This document shows, in pieces, positions 53,324 through 61,321 of a stretch of DNA of 64,000 nucleotides. The position numbers were made by a program, and so were the translations under genes. The first letter of the stretch is position 1. Every line of letters starts with the position of its first letter. Source of the stretch: Rheinheimera sp. 1928-s (lineage in GTDB: Bacteria > Pseudomonadota > Gammaproteobacteria > Enterobacterales > Alteromonadaceae); the NCBI RefSeq assembly GCF_029269265.1, contig NZ_JARIXP010000001.1, positions 229,568 through 293,567 on the forward strand, in the 5' to 3' direction. The notes under the pieces are model-generated. The model was not told the origin of the DNA and made no database searches. It saw nothing but the letters and a program-made list of their open reading frames with translations.

Positions 53324-53709
53324 TCGAAATCCCTAGGAGCAACTAACATTTGTATATTGTGCTGGCACGCTTTGCCTGGTTCTACCAACTGCCATGCGGC
53401 GGTTAATGATCTGATGCACAAAGTGTATTTCTAAAAGGCTTAGCCATATTCAGAGAACGTCGTACAGACACCTTATTCCCTTTTGGCTACCTGTTATTGA
53501 CTTGCCCTGTCATCGTAAGCCTCTAAATTAGATTGTTTTTCCTTCTTCAGCAACAAATAACTGCGCTATCCAGAGGTGAGCGTAGTTTCAGTTGAGCAAC
53601 AAGATTGCTGGCCCGCTCAGCCCGAAAAAAAAACAGCTAAAGCGCTAGCTTTAGCTGAACCAGAGGAAGGCAGCCTCAACAGGGTGGATAGAAATAGTGA
53701 TGGGAGAAT
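53324..53709. other. Intergenic region: cassette-array edge and terminator
   Basis: The array begins here: GTTAGTTG (minus strand, 53349-53342) is the start of cassette 1. The DNA on the far side (53350-53410) pairs only loosely, so no clear attI or attC was recognised. A strong terminator for the downstream operon lies at 53625-53657. No gene is seen. Confidence 0.5.
53625..53657 (-). terminator. Intrinsic terminator of the GntP/MetX-like operon
   Basis: On the minus strand CAGCTAAAGC and GCTTTAGCTG form a perfect 10-bp stem with a four-base loop, followed by nine T. It lies about 50 bp after the MetX-like stop. Confidence 0.85.
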
Positions 53710-54858
53710 TTACTGAGCTAAAAAGGTCCGGATTTGTTCTGCTTTGCTCTGAATATTTAACAGCCCGTCTAAATGCCCGGCCTGACCTGAAATTTCTTCA
53801 TACAAAGCATTGGGCATCTGAGCTTTACTTTGTTTTGCCATAGCCGGAGTCAGCAATAAATCTCCTGTGGCCGGCAACCAGAGAGTTTTGGCCTTTACGC
53901 TTTTTAGCTTTTTCTGCCAGTTGTCGCCCATACCAGCTCGCCATAATTGTGAAGCCCTGACCAGATACAACAACGAATTGGCGTCCATTTGTGCTGAACG
54001 CTGCTTAGCCGCTTTCATTAACTGATCCCATGCTGGTAATTCGTTTTGAATATCCTGATGAATGGCTTTATCCAAAGCGGGGGCAGGGTAGCTTTGGTTA
54101 AATAAATCCGGGTGTAACGCATCCTGAATGACATAAGCCAATGCCCGCGTTAAACCTTGAGGTTGCTCTGTTAAGGGATAAGCACCTTTATGCCACTTTG
54201 GATCCTGTTTAATTGGCTGAGCCCAGCGCTCCAGCCGTATCGCACTGAAACTGTCGATATAAGCTGTGCCTATCACTGGCAGTAAACGCTCTACTTTATC
54301 CGGATAGCTGACAGCCCATTCAATAGCCTGAAAAGAACCCATGGAAGGGCCAATCACGGCATACAATTTTTCAATGCCGAGTTGATCCAGCAAAGCTTTT
54401 TGCACTTCAACAAAATCACGAATGGTAACGACCGGAAAGCTCAGGCCATATGTCTTACCTGTGTCGGGGTTGATGCTGGCAGGGCCTGTGGTAATCACAT
54501 CTGGTGAAAAAGCATTCAGATTAGCCAGACTATCGACACTTACTACATAAAATGTGTTGGTATCTATGGCTTTACCCGGGCCAATAATTTTATCCCAGTA
54601 GCCAGGTGCTGCATCTGTAGCACGGTATTTGCCTGCGGCATGGGAAGTGCCGGAAAAATAATGAGTGATTAAAATCACATTGGATTTATCGGCATTCAGT
54701 TGGCCATAGGCTTCCCAGCCAGTTTTGACTTGTTTTAACACCACGCCACTTTGGGTGGTGAAGCGCTCTAGTTCCAACTGCTGTTTTTGTACCAAAGGCA
54801 GCTCTGCTGCAGCAAAAAAGCTGCTGAAGAGTAAAATAAATCCAAGCCATGACTTCAT
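53710..54858 (-). CDS. Secreted MetX-like alpha/beta hydrolase
   Basis: A 382-residue protein of the homoserine-acetyltransferase-like alpha/beta-hydrolase family with an added signal peptide (ending FAAAELP, residue 19). The N-terminal family motif LNADKSNVILITHYFSGTSHAAG, the nucleophile elbow VIGPSMGSFQAIEWAVSYP (serine near residue 174) and the C-terminal GQAGHLDGLLN with the histidine are clear. True MetX enzymes are cytoplasmic. An exported one is more likely an esterase or hydrolase. It lies 27 bp after a GntP permease gene, suggesting breakdown of an ester substrate whose product is imported. Confidence 0.85.
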   Translation of the reverse strand: MKSWLGFILLFSSFFAAAELPLVQKQQLELERFTTQSGVVLKQVKTGWEAYGQLNADKSNVILITHYFSGTSHAAGKYRATDAAPGYWDKIIGPGKAIDTNTFYVVSVDSLANLNAFSPDVITTGPASINPDTGKTYGLSFPVVTIRDFVEVQKALLDQLGIEKLYAVIGPSMGSFQAIEWAVSYPDKVERLLPVIGTAYIDSFSAIRLERWAQPIKQDPKWHKGAYPLTEQPQGLTRALAYVIQDALHPDLFNQSYPAPALDKAIHQDIQNELPAWDQLMKAAKQRSAQMDANSLLYLVRASQLWRAGMGDNWQKKLKSVKAKTLWLPATGDLLLTPAMAKQSKAQMPNALYEEISGQAGHLDGLLNIQSKAEQIRTFLAQ

Positions 54859-54885
54859 TCGTTTTGTCCTTCTAAATGCCTATGA

Positions 54886-56187
54886 TTAAAACCATTGGAA
54901 CAGGAAAATAGCCATGATCACACCAAGTGTAGGCACCACTACTGTCACAGCAGCCACAGGCCAATAGGCATTTTGGTGGCTTTCACCACAGATAGCACGA
55001 ATGGTAGTCACCACATAGCCATTGTGCGGCAGTGAGTCTAAAGCACCGGATGAGATAGCAACCACGCGGTGCAGCTGTTCGGCATCCACGCCTCGTTCTA
55101 AATACACTGGGGCTATTTCCGGCAGGGCTATGGCCTGACCACCAGAAGCTGAACCTGTTAAACCGGCAATAATACTGACGGCTACTGCTGCACCTATCAG
55201 TTCAGAACCAGGTAAATGCGTCATGGTGTCTACTACAGCGGCAAATGCTGGGGTCAGTTTAGCGACAGAACCAAAACCTACCACTGCAGCTGTATTGCCT
55301 ATGGCTATTAAAGCTCCGGTTGCGCCTTGATCCAAAGTCTGGCCCAAAGAGGTTAAAAACTTACGGTTCAGCAGATACAAGGTCGTGACACCACCTGTTA
55401 AAGCGACAATCAAGGCAGCTTGTTGCATGGAATCATGCAGCAGATAAGACAAAATTAACACCACCAGCAAAGGCAAAATACCCATCATTGGATGAGGTAA
55501 CGCTTTGTTTCCTACAACAGGATCCGAGTCGCGGCCTTCAAATTTTTCTCCTTTGGCCATAGCGCTTTTTATCATCTTCATCAGCCAGCAGTAGCCAATA
55601 ATAGCCATAAAAATAGCCACTATGATACTGACTTCCCAGCCAGCATAAGGGCTGGTGCCCAGGTATTGAATAGGGATCCAGTTTTGAATTTCCGGTGAGC
55701 CTGCTGATGTCATAGTAAAAGTGACAGAACCTAAACCTAAAGTAGCCGGAATAAAGCGCCGTGGCAGGTTGGCGTCTTTAAATAAACTCACCGCCATGGG
55801 GTAAGCGGAAAAAGCCACCACAAAAATACTGACACCCCCGTAAGTCAGCACAGCACAAGCCAGCACCACAGCCAAAACAGCTCTTTGTTTGCCTATACGT
55901 TTTACAATAGCAAGTGCCACTGCGTCAGCGGCTCCTGTGTGCTCCATCAGCTTGCCAAACAGTGCACCCAATAAAAACATCAAAAACCAGCTGGAGACAA
56001 AACCAGCAAAACCTGACATGTAACCCTGCACAAAATTGGCCGGGTTGTCGGCCAGCCAAAACGGGATGCCATTAAATAAAGCGACAAACAAAGCGCAGAG
56101 TGGCGCCAGAATAAACAGATTCACGCCGCGCATGGTCAGTACTATCAATAACACCAGTCCCGCCAGTAAACCAAATAAACTCAGCAT
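54886..56187 (-). CDS. GntP-family permease
   Basis: A 433-residue, about twelve-helix transporter of the gluconate:H+ symporter (GntP) family. It shows FVSSWFLMFLLGALFGKLMEHTGAADAVA and TGSASGGQAIALPEIAP near residue 343. Relatives carry gluconate or D-beta-hydroxybutyrate. The pairing with a secreted ester hydrolase favours a hydroxy-acid substrate here, but this is inference. It is transcribed away from a TBDR; the 211-bp gap carries two copies of a 17-bp motif. It is the first gene of the operon with the MetX-like hydrolase. Confidence 0.9.
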   Translation of the reverse strand: MLSLFGLLAGLVLLIVLTMRGVNLFILAPLCALFVALFNGIPFWLADNPANFVQGYMSGFAGFVSSWFLMFLLGALFGKLMEHTGAADAVALAIVKRIGKQRAVLAVVLACAVLTYGGVSIFVVAFSAYPMAVSLFKDANLPRRFIPATLGLGSVTFTMTSAGSPEIQNWIPIQYLGTSPYAGWEVSIIVAIFMAIIGYCWLMKMIKSAMAKGEKFEGRDSDPVVGNKALPHPMMGILPLLVVLILSYLLHDSMQQAALIVALTGGVTTLYLLNRKFLTSLGQTLDQGATGALIAIGNTAAVVGFGSVAKLTPAFAAVVDTMTHLPGSELIGAAVAVSIIAGLTGSASGGQAIALPEIAPVYLERGVDAEQLHRVVAISSGALDSLPHNGYVVTTIRAICGESHQNAYWPVAAVTVVVPTLGVIMAIFLFQWF

Positions 56188-56240
56188 AGAAACAACCTTG
56201 TGTTTTTTTTTCAGTCTGGTGGAAAGTAAGGCTGCAAACC

Positions 56241-56257
56241 ATAGTACTAAGGTACAG
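56241..56257. promoter_or_regulatory. 17-bp motif copy 1 (GTAC-TAAG-GTAC)
   Basis: ATAGTACTAAGGTACAG, identical to 56323-56339, 82 bp apart. The core GTAC-N4-GTAC is palindromic. It lies between the divergent permease and TBDR genes, 53 bp upstream of the permease start. Confidence 0.65.
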
Positions 56258-56322
56258 TCTCTCAGGTGCTGGTTTGGTTAATCCTTTTATTTTCATTGGC
56301 TTGAGTGTAGTTTGTGGCGGGT

Positions 56323-56339
56323 ATAGTACTAAGGTACAG
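56323..56339. promoter_or_regulatory. 17-bp motif copy 2
   Basis: Exact copy of 56241-56257, ending 59 bp before the TBDR ATG. GerE/LuxR-type regulators often bind such TAC..GTA dyads. The LuxR-type regulator at 60536 is the nearest candidate. Confidence 0.65.
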
Positions 56340-56398
56340 CTTAACATTTCAGCAGGACAGCCTAGAGTGGTACTGGACAAGTTAGCAGGAGAAGGCAC

Positions 56399-58621
56399 AT
56401 GGCCCATAACAATAAGAAGACGAAGACTATATTCCAACCGACCTTATTAGCGCTGCTGATAGGCTCAGCTTTATTTAATCCGGCTTTGGCAGAACAGGCC
56501 ACCGACGACACAGCAGAACAAGAAGAAGCAACGCTGGAAGTCATTCAGGTAACAGCACGTAAAACTGCGGAAAACCTGCAGCAGGTTCCTGTTGCTGTGA
56601 CCTCTATAGGTGCAGAAGCTTTGGCTCAGCGTGGTATTGAAAATATAACTGCGGTGCAGGCTTATTCGCCGAACACCACTTTACAGGTGTCCCGTGGTAC
56701 CAACAGTACTTTAACCGCTTATATCCGCGGTATAGGTCAGCAGGACCCACTGTGGGGGTTTGAATCCGGGGTCGGTATTTATATTGATGATGTCTATATG
56801 GCTCGTCCTCAAGGTGCAGCTTTGGACGTCTACGATGTTGAACGCATTGAAGTATTACGTGGCCCGCAGGGTACTTTGTATGGACGTAACACTATAGGTG
56901 GCGCGGTTAAATACATCACTAAACCTTTAAGTGGTGATACAGAGCTGAGTTTACGGGGTACAGTAGGTAACTACGGGCAAAAAGATTTCAAAATTGCTGG
57001 CCAGACTGCATTAACTGACAAGCTGTTTTTTGGTGCCGCCTTAGCCACACTAAACAGGGATGGTTTTGGTACTTATCTCAATACCGGCGCTGAAAACTAC
57101 AATAAAGAGATCCTGTCTGGCCGCGTGAGTTTGCAGTATCAAGCGACGGATAATTTACGTTTCAGTTTTGCCGCCGACCGCACTGAAGATGATTCCAATT
57201 CCAAAGGGGGCCATCGCTTAACACCAAGTTTAGTGACTGGCGATACGCCACCAGAAAGTGTTTTTGATTCCAATACCAGTATGCCGGCGGATAACTCTGT
57301 GGTGACTGAAGGTCAGTCACTGACTATTGCCTGGGACATAAACGATAGCTGGACCTTAAAATCCATTACCGCTAAACGTGAAGGGGTGACAGACACGAAT
57401 ATCGACTTCGATGCCACCGAATTACCCTCGTTAGATGTACCCGCCTTTTATGAAGACGAACAAACGTCGCAAGAACTGCAGCTGTTGTTTAACGGCGACA
57501 AACTGACGATGGCATCAGGCCTGTATTATTTCAAAGGGGATGCCTGTGGTGCTTTTGGTACTGTGCTGGTGCAAGGCTTGGGCGTGACTATTGAAAACGG
57601 TGGTTGTGTAGAAACGGACAGCGTGGCAGCTTATGCCCAAGGCAGTTACCAGTTCACTGACAAACTGTCTTTTACCTTAGGGGGCCGTTACACCGAAGAT
57701 GATAAAGATGCTGATGTATATCGTTTTGTTTATCTGGGGTATAAATTGCCTCGTGCAGATGGCACTCCAATTGCTGTGCAATCTGATTTTGAAGGCAGCG
57801 AAAGCTTCAGTCATTTCTCTCCCCGTTTAGGTTTTGAATATCAAAGCTCCGACAACTTTATGTGGTATGGCTCTTATACGGACGGTTTTAAATCTGGTGG
57901 CTTTGATATGCGTGGCAACCAGTCTATTAACCCGAATGCTGGCGATCCTTATCAGGAAGAAACAGTCGACACTGTTGAAGTTGGTTTTAAAAGTGAATGG
58001 AATAATCGCACTATACGTTTAAACGCTGCGGCTTTTAGTTCCAGCTATGACGATATGCAGGTGACAGTGCAGCGTGCGGTAAATAACACAGTGGCTTCTC
58101 AGGTATTGAATGCCGCCAGTGCTGATATACGTGGTTTTGAAGTCGAGATGATTTCTGTATTGACCAGTAACTTAGAATTTACCGGTATTCTCGGCTACAC
58201 AGACGCGAAGTTTAATGAAGTGGTATTTTTTGACCCTGTATCACAAACTGATGTAGACGTGTCGGATGTCTGGTCTTTTGCTAATACTCCGGAATGGACT
58301 GGTACTTTAGGTCTGAAATACACTCAAAGTGCAGGTATAGGTGAAATTGTTTATAACGTCATGGGTTCGTACCGTGCTGACACTCAAATTTTTGAAGTGC
58401 CTTCGGTGCTGGATTTTGGTGGTTACACCATCTTTAACGCTGGGGCGACCTGGTACTCCAACGATGGTCACTGGGATCTATCGGCCCAGGTACGCAATAT
58501 AGGTGACAAAGAAACCCGTATTGCCGGTTACAACTTCCCGCTGTTGGCGGGTGAGCAAACCATTACGGCCTATTACGGCGACCCAAGAACCTACAGCTTA
58601 ACTTTAGGATATCGTTTCTAA
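56399..58621 (+). CDS. TonB-dependent receptor
   Basis: A 740-residue outer-membrane receptor. The signal peptide ends NPALAEQ (residue 32). The TonB box ATLEVIQVTARK and plug segments QVPVAVTSIGAEAL, YIRGIGQQDPLWGFESGVGIYIDDVYMARPQG and VERIEVLRGPQGTLYGRNTIGGAVKYITK follow. The barrel ends YSLTLGYRF. The plug style is that of receptors for organic compounds and vitamins as well as iron chelates. Divergence from GntP and the secreted hydrolase points to an organic ester or oligomer. AGGAGAAGG precedes the ATG. Confidence 0.93.
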   Translation: MAHNNKKTKTIFQPTLLALLIGSALFNPALAEQATDDTAEQEEATLEVIQVTARKTAENLQQVPVAVTSIGAEALAQRGIENITAVQAYSPNTTLQVSRGTNSTLTAYIRGIGQQDPLWGFESGVGIYIDDVYMARPQGAALDVYDVERIEVLRGPQGTLYGRNTIGGAVKYITKPLSGDTELSLRGTVGNYGQKDFKIAGQTALTDKLFFGAALATLNRDGFGTYLNTGAENYNKEILSGRVSLQYQATDNLRFSFAADRTEDDSNSKGGHRLTPSLVTGDTPPESVFDSNTSMPADNSVVTEGQSLTIAWDINDSWTLKSITAKREGVTDTNIDFDATELPSLDVPAFYEDEQTSQELQLLFNGDKLTMASGLYYFKGDACGAFGTVLVQGLGVTIENGGCVETDSVAAYAQGSYQFTDKLSFTLGGRYTEDDKDADVYRFVYLGYKLPRADGTPIAVQSDFEGSESFSHFSPRLGFEYQSSDNFMWYGSYTDGFKSGGFDMRGNQSINPNAGDPYQEETVDTVEVGFKSEWNNRTIRLNAAAFSSSYDDMQVTVQRAVNNTVASQVLNAASADIRGFEVEMISVLTSNLEFTGILGYTDAKFNEVVFFDPVSQTDVDVSDVWSFANTPEWTGTLGLKYTQSAGIGEIVYNVMGSYRADTQIFEVPSVLDFGGYTIFNAGATWYSNDGHWDLSAQVRNIGDKETRIAGYNFPLLAGEQTITAYYGDPRTYSLTLGYRF

Positions 58622-58624
58622 GGC

Positions 58625-58649
58625 GGAGGGGCGGGGTTTATCCCCGCCC
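58625..58649 (+). repeat. REP-like hairpin with GGAG head (class B), also TBDR terminator
   Basis: GGAG (58625-58628) then GGGCGGGG, loop TTTAT, CCCCGCCC, then TTGTCTT. It begins three bases after the receptor stop, just as its sibling at 19223 does after hipA. Confidence 0.6.
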
Positions 58650-58951
58650 TTGTCTTCGGTTTCAGGTACGAAGGTTAAAAAACACTTGCCGGGGCGGAAG
58701 CCCCGGTTCAGTATGTTTAAAAGAGGTTTTAAAGAGTTGATACTGCGCTGTTATGATTAGTAGTTTAAAAAGTGTAACTGCTTAATGGCATTTAAGGCTC
58801 CAGCCAGTCGAAATTTGCTGTACCAGCAGTTTGACCGAAAGCACCATTTCACCAGATAGTTGATTCTGAAAGATTATTAAGGGTGTACGTGCAATGGTAA
58901 GAGCGGCTAAATGCGTGTGCGAGCTATATAAATCTTTGCTAAAAGGTAATC
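58650..58951. other. Intergenic region without recognised gene
   Basis: A second hairpin (CCGGGG-CGGAAG-CCCCGG, about 58690-58707) follows the REP-like element. The remaining DNA, up to the A+T-rich gene at 58952, has no open frame or motif that I can support. Confidence 0.4.
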
Positions 58952-59446
58952 ATGAATTTTGCCACCTTTCTTCCTGACATATTAGCTGGCCTAATCAGCG
59001 GCGCAGGACTGACTTACGCATTCTTCCTGCTAAGAGAAAAGGTATTCAAGCCTCTAGACATAGATGGTTCATGGACATACGATCAAACCACTATGTCAAC
59101 TGAGTTTAAACCTTATGAAGGGATGGTTCTTCGCTATCTTGTTTTAGTTGCTAGAACTGGAAATACAATATACGGAAGCGCCGAAAAAATATATGAAAAA
59201 AACCAAAATGAGGAGAAACCCTACAACGGCAAGCAACGAACACAGGTAAAAATAACTGGTCACATAGAGCGGAATTATTTAGGCCAGGATAAAATATGTA
59301 TTCACATTGAAGAAGTGGGTAAACTCAGGAATTCAACAACAATTCATATTTTGAGCCAAGAAAAAGACGGGTCACTGACTGGCCGATTTGCATCAACCAT
59401 TTCAAATCAAATTGGGCAGGTCACTTGGAAAAAACGATCTTCCTGA
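58952..59446 (+). CDS. Single-pass membrane protein, unknown
   Basis: A 164-residue protein. The N-terminal helix (ILAGLISGAGLTYAFFLLRE, about residues 9-29) anchors a beta-rich soluble domain: DIDGSWTYDQTTM, YEGMVLRYLVLVARTGNTIYGSAEKI, and TQVKITGHIERNYLGQDKICIHIEE. The domain may bind a small ligand but is not recognised. The gene overlaps the GT51 gene by 22 bases, so the pair is translationally coupled and probably acts together. Both are A+T-rich compared with neighbours. Confidence 0.7.
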   Translation: MNFATFLPDILAGLISGAGLTYAFFLLREKVFKPLDIDGSWTYDQTTMSTEFKPYEGMVLRYLVLVARTGNTIYGSAEKIYEKNQNEEKPYNGKQRTQVKITGHIERNYLGQDKICIHIEEVGKLRNSTTIHILSQEKDGSLTGRFASTISNQIGQVTWKKRSS

Positions 59447-60054
59447 GAGTTCTCAATCTACCGCTTAGTCTGCTTGTACTAGCAGCATCTATTACATACA
59501 TTTTTATTAGTAAAAATTCTAGAAATGACTACTTAGCGATACTTAGAGCTCTTCGTACCCATAAAATTCAACCAGATCTCGCCAGCTCAATTTTGTATCT
59601 AAAACTTGCAGAGGATCATCGGTTTGACTATCACTGGGGCTTCGACTTTATAGCCATATGTCGCGCAATATACCGATATAAAGCCCTCAACAAAATTGAA
59701 GGGGCAAGCACAATAACCCAGCAATTTGTCAGGACATGTATTCAAAAATACGACGTAAATATATTTAGAAAGCTTCATGAAATATCTTTGGCCTGCCTAG
59801 TTTCCTTTAGCAGTAAAAAATCAGATATAGCCAGTGCTTACTTGGCTATCGCCTATTATGGGTCCGGAATTGCTGGCCCATACGAGGCGATGATCTACGT
59901 AAACAATATTCTCGCCCCAGAAAAGCGTGATCACCCAGCTGCACTAGCTGCATTACTTAAATATCCAGTTCCCCCAAATCCATCTTTAAGATGGAGACTT
60001 AAGCTTATAAACAGAATTGACCACATTTTGTATAAACTCGGAAAATATGGCTAA
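59425..60054 (+). CDS. Minimal GT51 peptidoglycan glycosyltransferase-like protein
   Basis: A 209-residue protein. One N-terminal membrane helix (about residues 7-29) is followed by a GT51 domain: LAEDHRFDYHWGFD (catalytic-glutamate motif E-D-x-x-F near residue 62), then EGASTITQQFVRTCI (G-x-S-T-I-T-Q-Q near residue 92), and IASAYLAIAYYGSGIAGPYEA. GT51 enzymes polymerise lipid II. This one lacks a transpeptidase domain and is slightly shorter than MtgA. The start is a TTG with AGG six bases upstream, inside the preceding gene; no ATG exists near the N-terminus. Confidence 0.78.
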   Translation: MEKTIFLRVLNLPLSLLVLAASITYIFISKNSRNDYLAILRALRTHKIQPDLASSILYLKLAEDHRFDYHWGFDFIAICRAIYRYKALNKIEGASTITQQFVRTCIQKYDVNIFRKLHEISLACLVSFSSKKSDIASAYLAIAYYGSGIAGPYEAMIYVNNILAPEKRDHPAALAALLKYPVPPNPSLRWRLKLINRIDHILYKLGKYG

Positions 60055-60535
60055 CCTTCCGATCAACGATAGCTCTACAACTAGCTCACAACAGTCAGTG
60101 GATGACCACTGAAAGTCGTGGTGCACAGCGATGGCAATGAGTGGTGCACTCAAGTTTAAAGCGGTGGTAAGAGGCTGGGGTTAGCAGAACTCTTATTCAT
60201 AATGATTAGCCTGACTTGTTAGAGCGGATTAGGGCTTAATCCAGTAAGTAGATAAAGATTCAGAGGGAAAGCAAACAGGGGTGCTAAAAAAGAATATGAG
60301 AAAAATCGTCGATTGCGCGGACACAATGTAGAATTGACTAAAAAATCAATACGCTAGCATCCAAGAACGCCGCTTGGACTTTGAAAATTCATCTATTGTA
60401 GGCGGTCGTCGAAAGCGCCAAGATAACTATTTTAAAGGGAAATACAGCTGGAAGCCGCAAAATGTGTAACCACAGGTATTGTTATATCTTTCAACTGTTT
60501 AGTTTTAATCACCCTGTATGTAAGGTACTAAAGGA
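60055..60535. other. Long intergenic region with repeat and gene relic
   Basis: GTGGTGCAC occurs twice (60118-60126 and 60141-60149). A frameshifted coding remnant lies at 60257-60469. The segment before the response regulator holds TAAGGTACTAAAGG (60521-60534), which overlaps both halves of the 17-bp motif found at 56241 and 56323. Confidence 0.4.
60257..60469 (+). pseudogene. Possible frameshifted gene remnant
   Basis: Two consecutive frames read as one basic polypeptide. The first includes GAKKEYEKNRRLRGHNVELTKK and stops at 60356. The second includes SIQERRLDFENSSIVGGRR and ends YSWKPQNV at 60469. A small frameshift near 60345 would join them. No start codon or family is recognised. It could be the 3' relic of a transferred gene. 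Confidence 0.3.
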
Positions 60536-61183
60536 ATGATTGCAATTATTGCTGATGACCACCCGTTATTCCGTGTCGCTCTGGCACAGGCTTCCCAACA
60601 AATTCTTGGCACTGATGCTGTGCTGCTGCAAGCCAATAGCATGGCGCAGTTATGGGCTTTATTGCTGCAACACCCGGATACCGAACTGATCTTCCTGGAT
60701 TTAAAATTGCCAGATGCTGAAGGTTTTGCCGGTTTAACTTCACTTCGTACTGAATACCCTGATATTGCCATTTTAATGGTGTCTGCGATTGAAGATCCTG
60801 CCGTGATTAAACAAGCGTTGCAGCTAGGGGCTTCGGCTTATATTCCAAAATCTGCGCCTTTGGATTTGTTATCTGAAGCAGTGGCTCAAGTGGTAGCAGG
60901 GGAAACCTGGGTACCAGCTGAGCTGGTGAACGATGTGGAAAAAGCCAGAGATCTGATTGATCAGGATTTTGCCCGCAGGCTGGAACAGCTGACACCTCAG
61001 CAATTCCGCGTGCTGAAAATGATTGCCGACGGTTTACTGAATAAACAAATTGCTTTTGAAATGCAGGTGCAGGAAACCACCATCAAACAGCATGTGTCGG
61101 CGATACTGCGCAAACTGAATGTGAACAACCGTACTTTGGCCGGTATTTTGTTTGAAAAGCTAAAACTACCGGATGAGTTTTAA
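60536..61183 (+). CDS. NarL/LuxR-type response regulator, CrbR-like
   Basis: A 215-residue regulator. The receiver domain (1-120) has the acidic pocket ADDHP and phospho-acceptor aspartate 55 in LIFLDLKLPDAEG. The GerE/LuxR DNA-binding domain (about 150-210) includes LTPQQFRVLKMIADGLLNKQIAFEMQVQETTIKQHVSAIL. Its style fits regulators paired with hybrid sensor kinases like the one at 62586. CrbR controls acetate/acyl-CoA metabolism in related bacteria. Here it may act on the GntP/TBDR locus through the 17-bp motif. The ATG is preceded by AAAGGA and by a partial copy of that motif. Confidence 0.88.
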   Translation: MIAIIADDHPLFRVALAQASQQILGTDAVLLQANSMAQLWALLLQHPDTELIFLDLKLPDAEGFAGLTSLRTEYPDIAILMVSAIEDPAVIKQALQLGASAYIPKSAPLDLLSEAVAQVVAGETWVPAELVNDVEKARDLIDQDFARRLEQLTPQQFRVLKMIADGLLNKQIAFEMQVQETTIKQHVSAILRKLNVNNRTLAGILFEKLKLPDEF

Positions 61184-61275
61184 TTTAACTCTGTTCTGCG
61201 TGGAACTGCGGCGTTGCGCCCTGAGTGTTTATCCTGAGTTCGGTTGTTGGCTGCGCAATCTGTAGATCTTTACTT

Positions 61276-61301
61276 AAAAAAAGCCCACCGCTAGGGTGGG
61301 C
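61276..61301 (-). terminator. Intrinsic terminator after small minus-strand ORF
   Basis: On the minus strand GCCCACC and GGTGGGC form a perfect 7-bp stem, loop CTAGC, followed by seven T. It lies 20 bp after the stop of the 61322-61513 ORF. Confidence 0.83.
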
Positions 61302-61321
61302 ACAAGAGGCGGCAACGCCTT

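Noticed and set aside
53350-53410. A further attC or attI at the outer edge of the cassette array
   Set aside because: TGGCA/TGCCA pairing and CATTAAC are present, but spacing and core agreement are poor, so it is not listed as a site.
58690-58707. CCGGGG-CGGAAG-CCCCGG hairpin as another REP element
   Set aside because: No GTAG or GGAG head on either strand; left as a plain hairpin.
60118-60149. GTGGTGCAC direct repeat as an insertion-sequence footprint
   Set aside because: Only nine bases, 23 bp apart, with no transposase or terminal inverted repeats.
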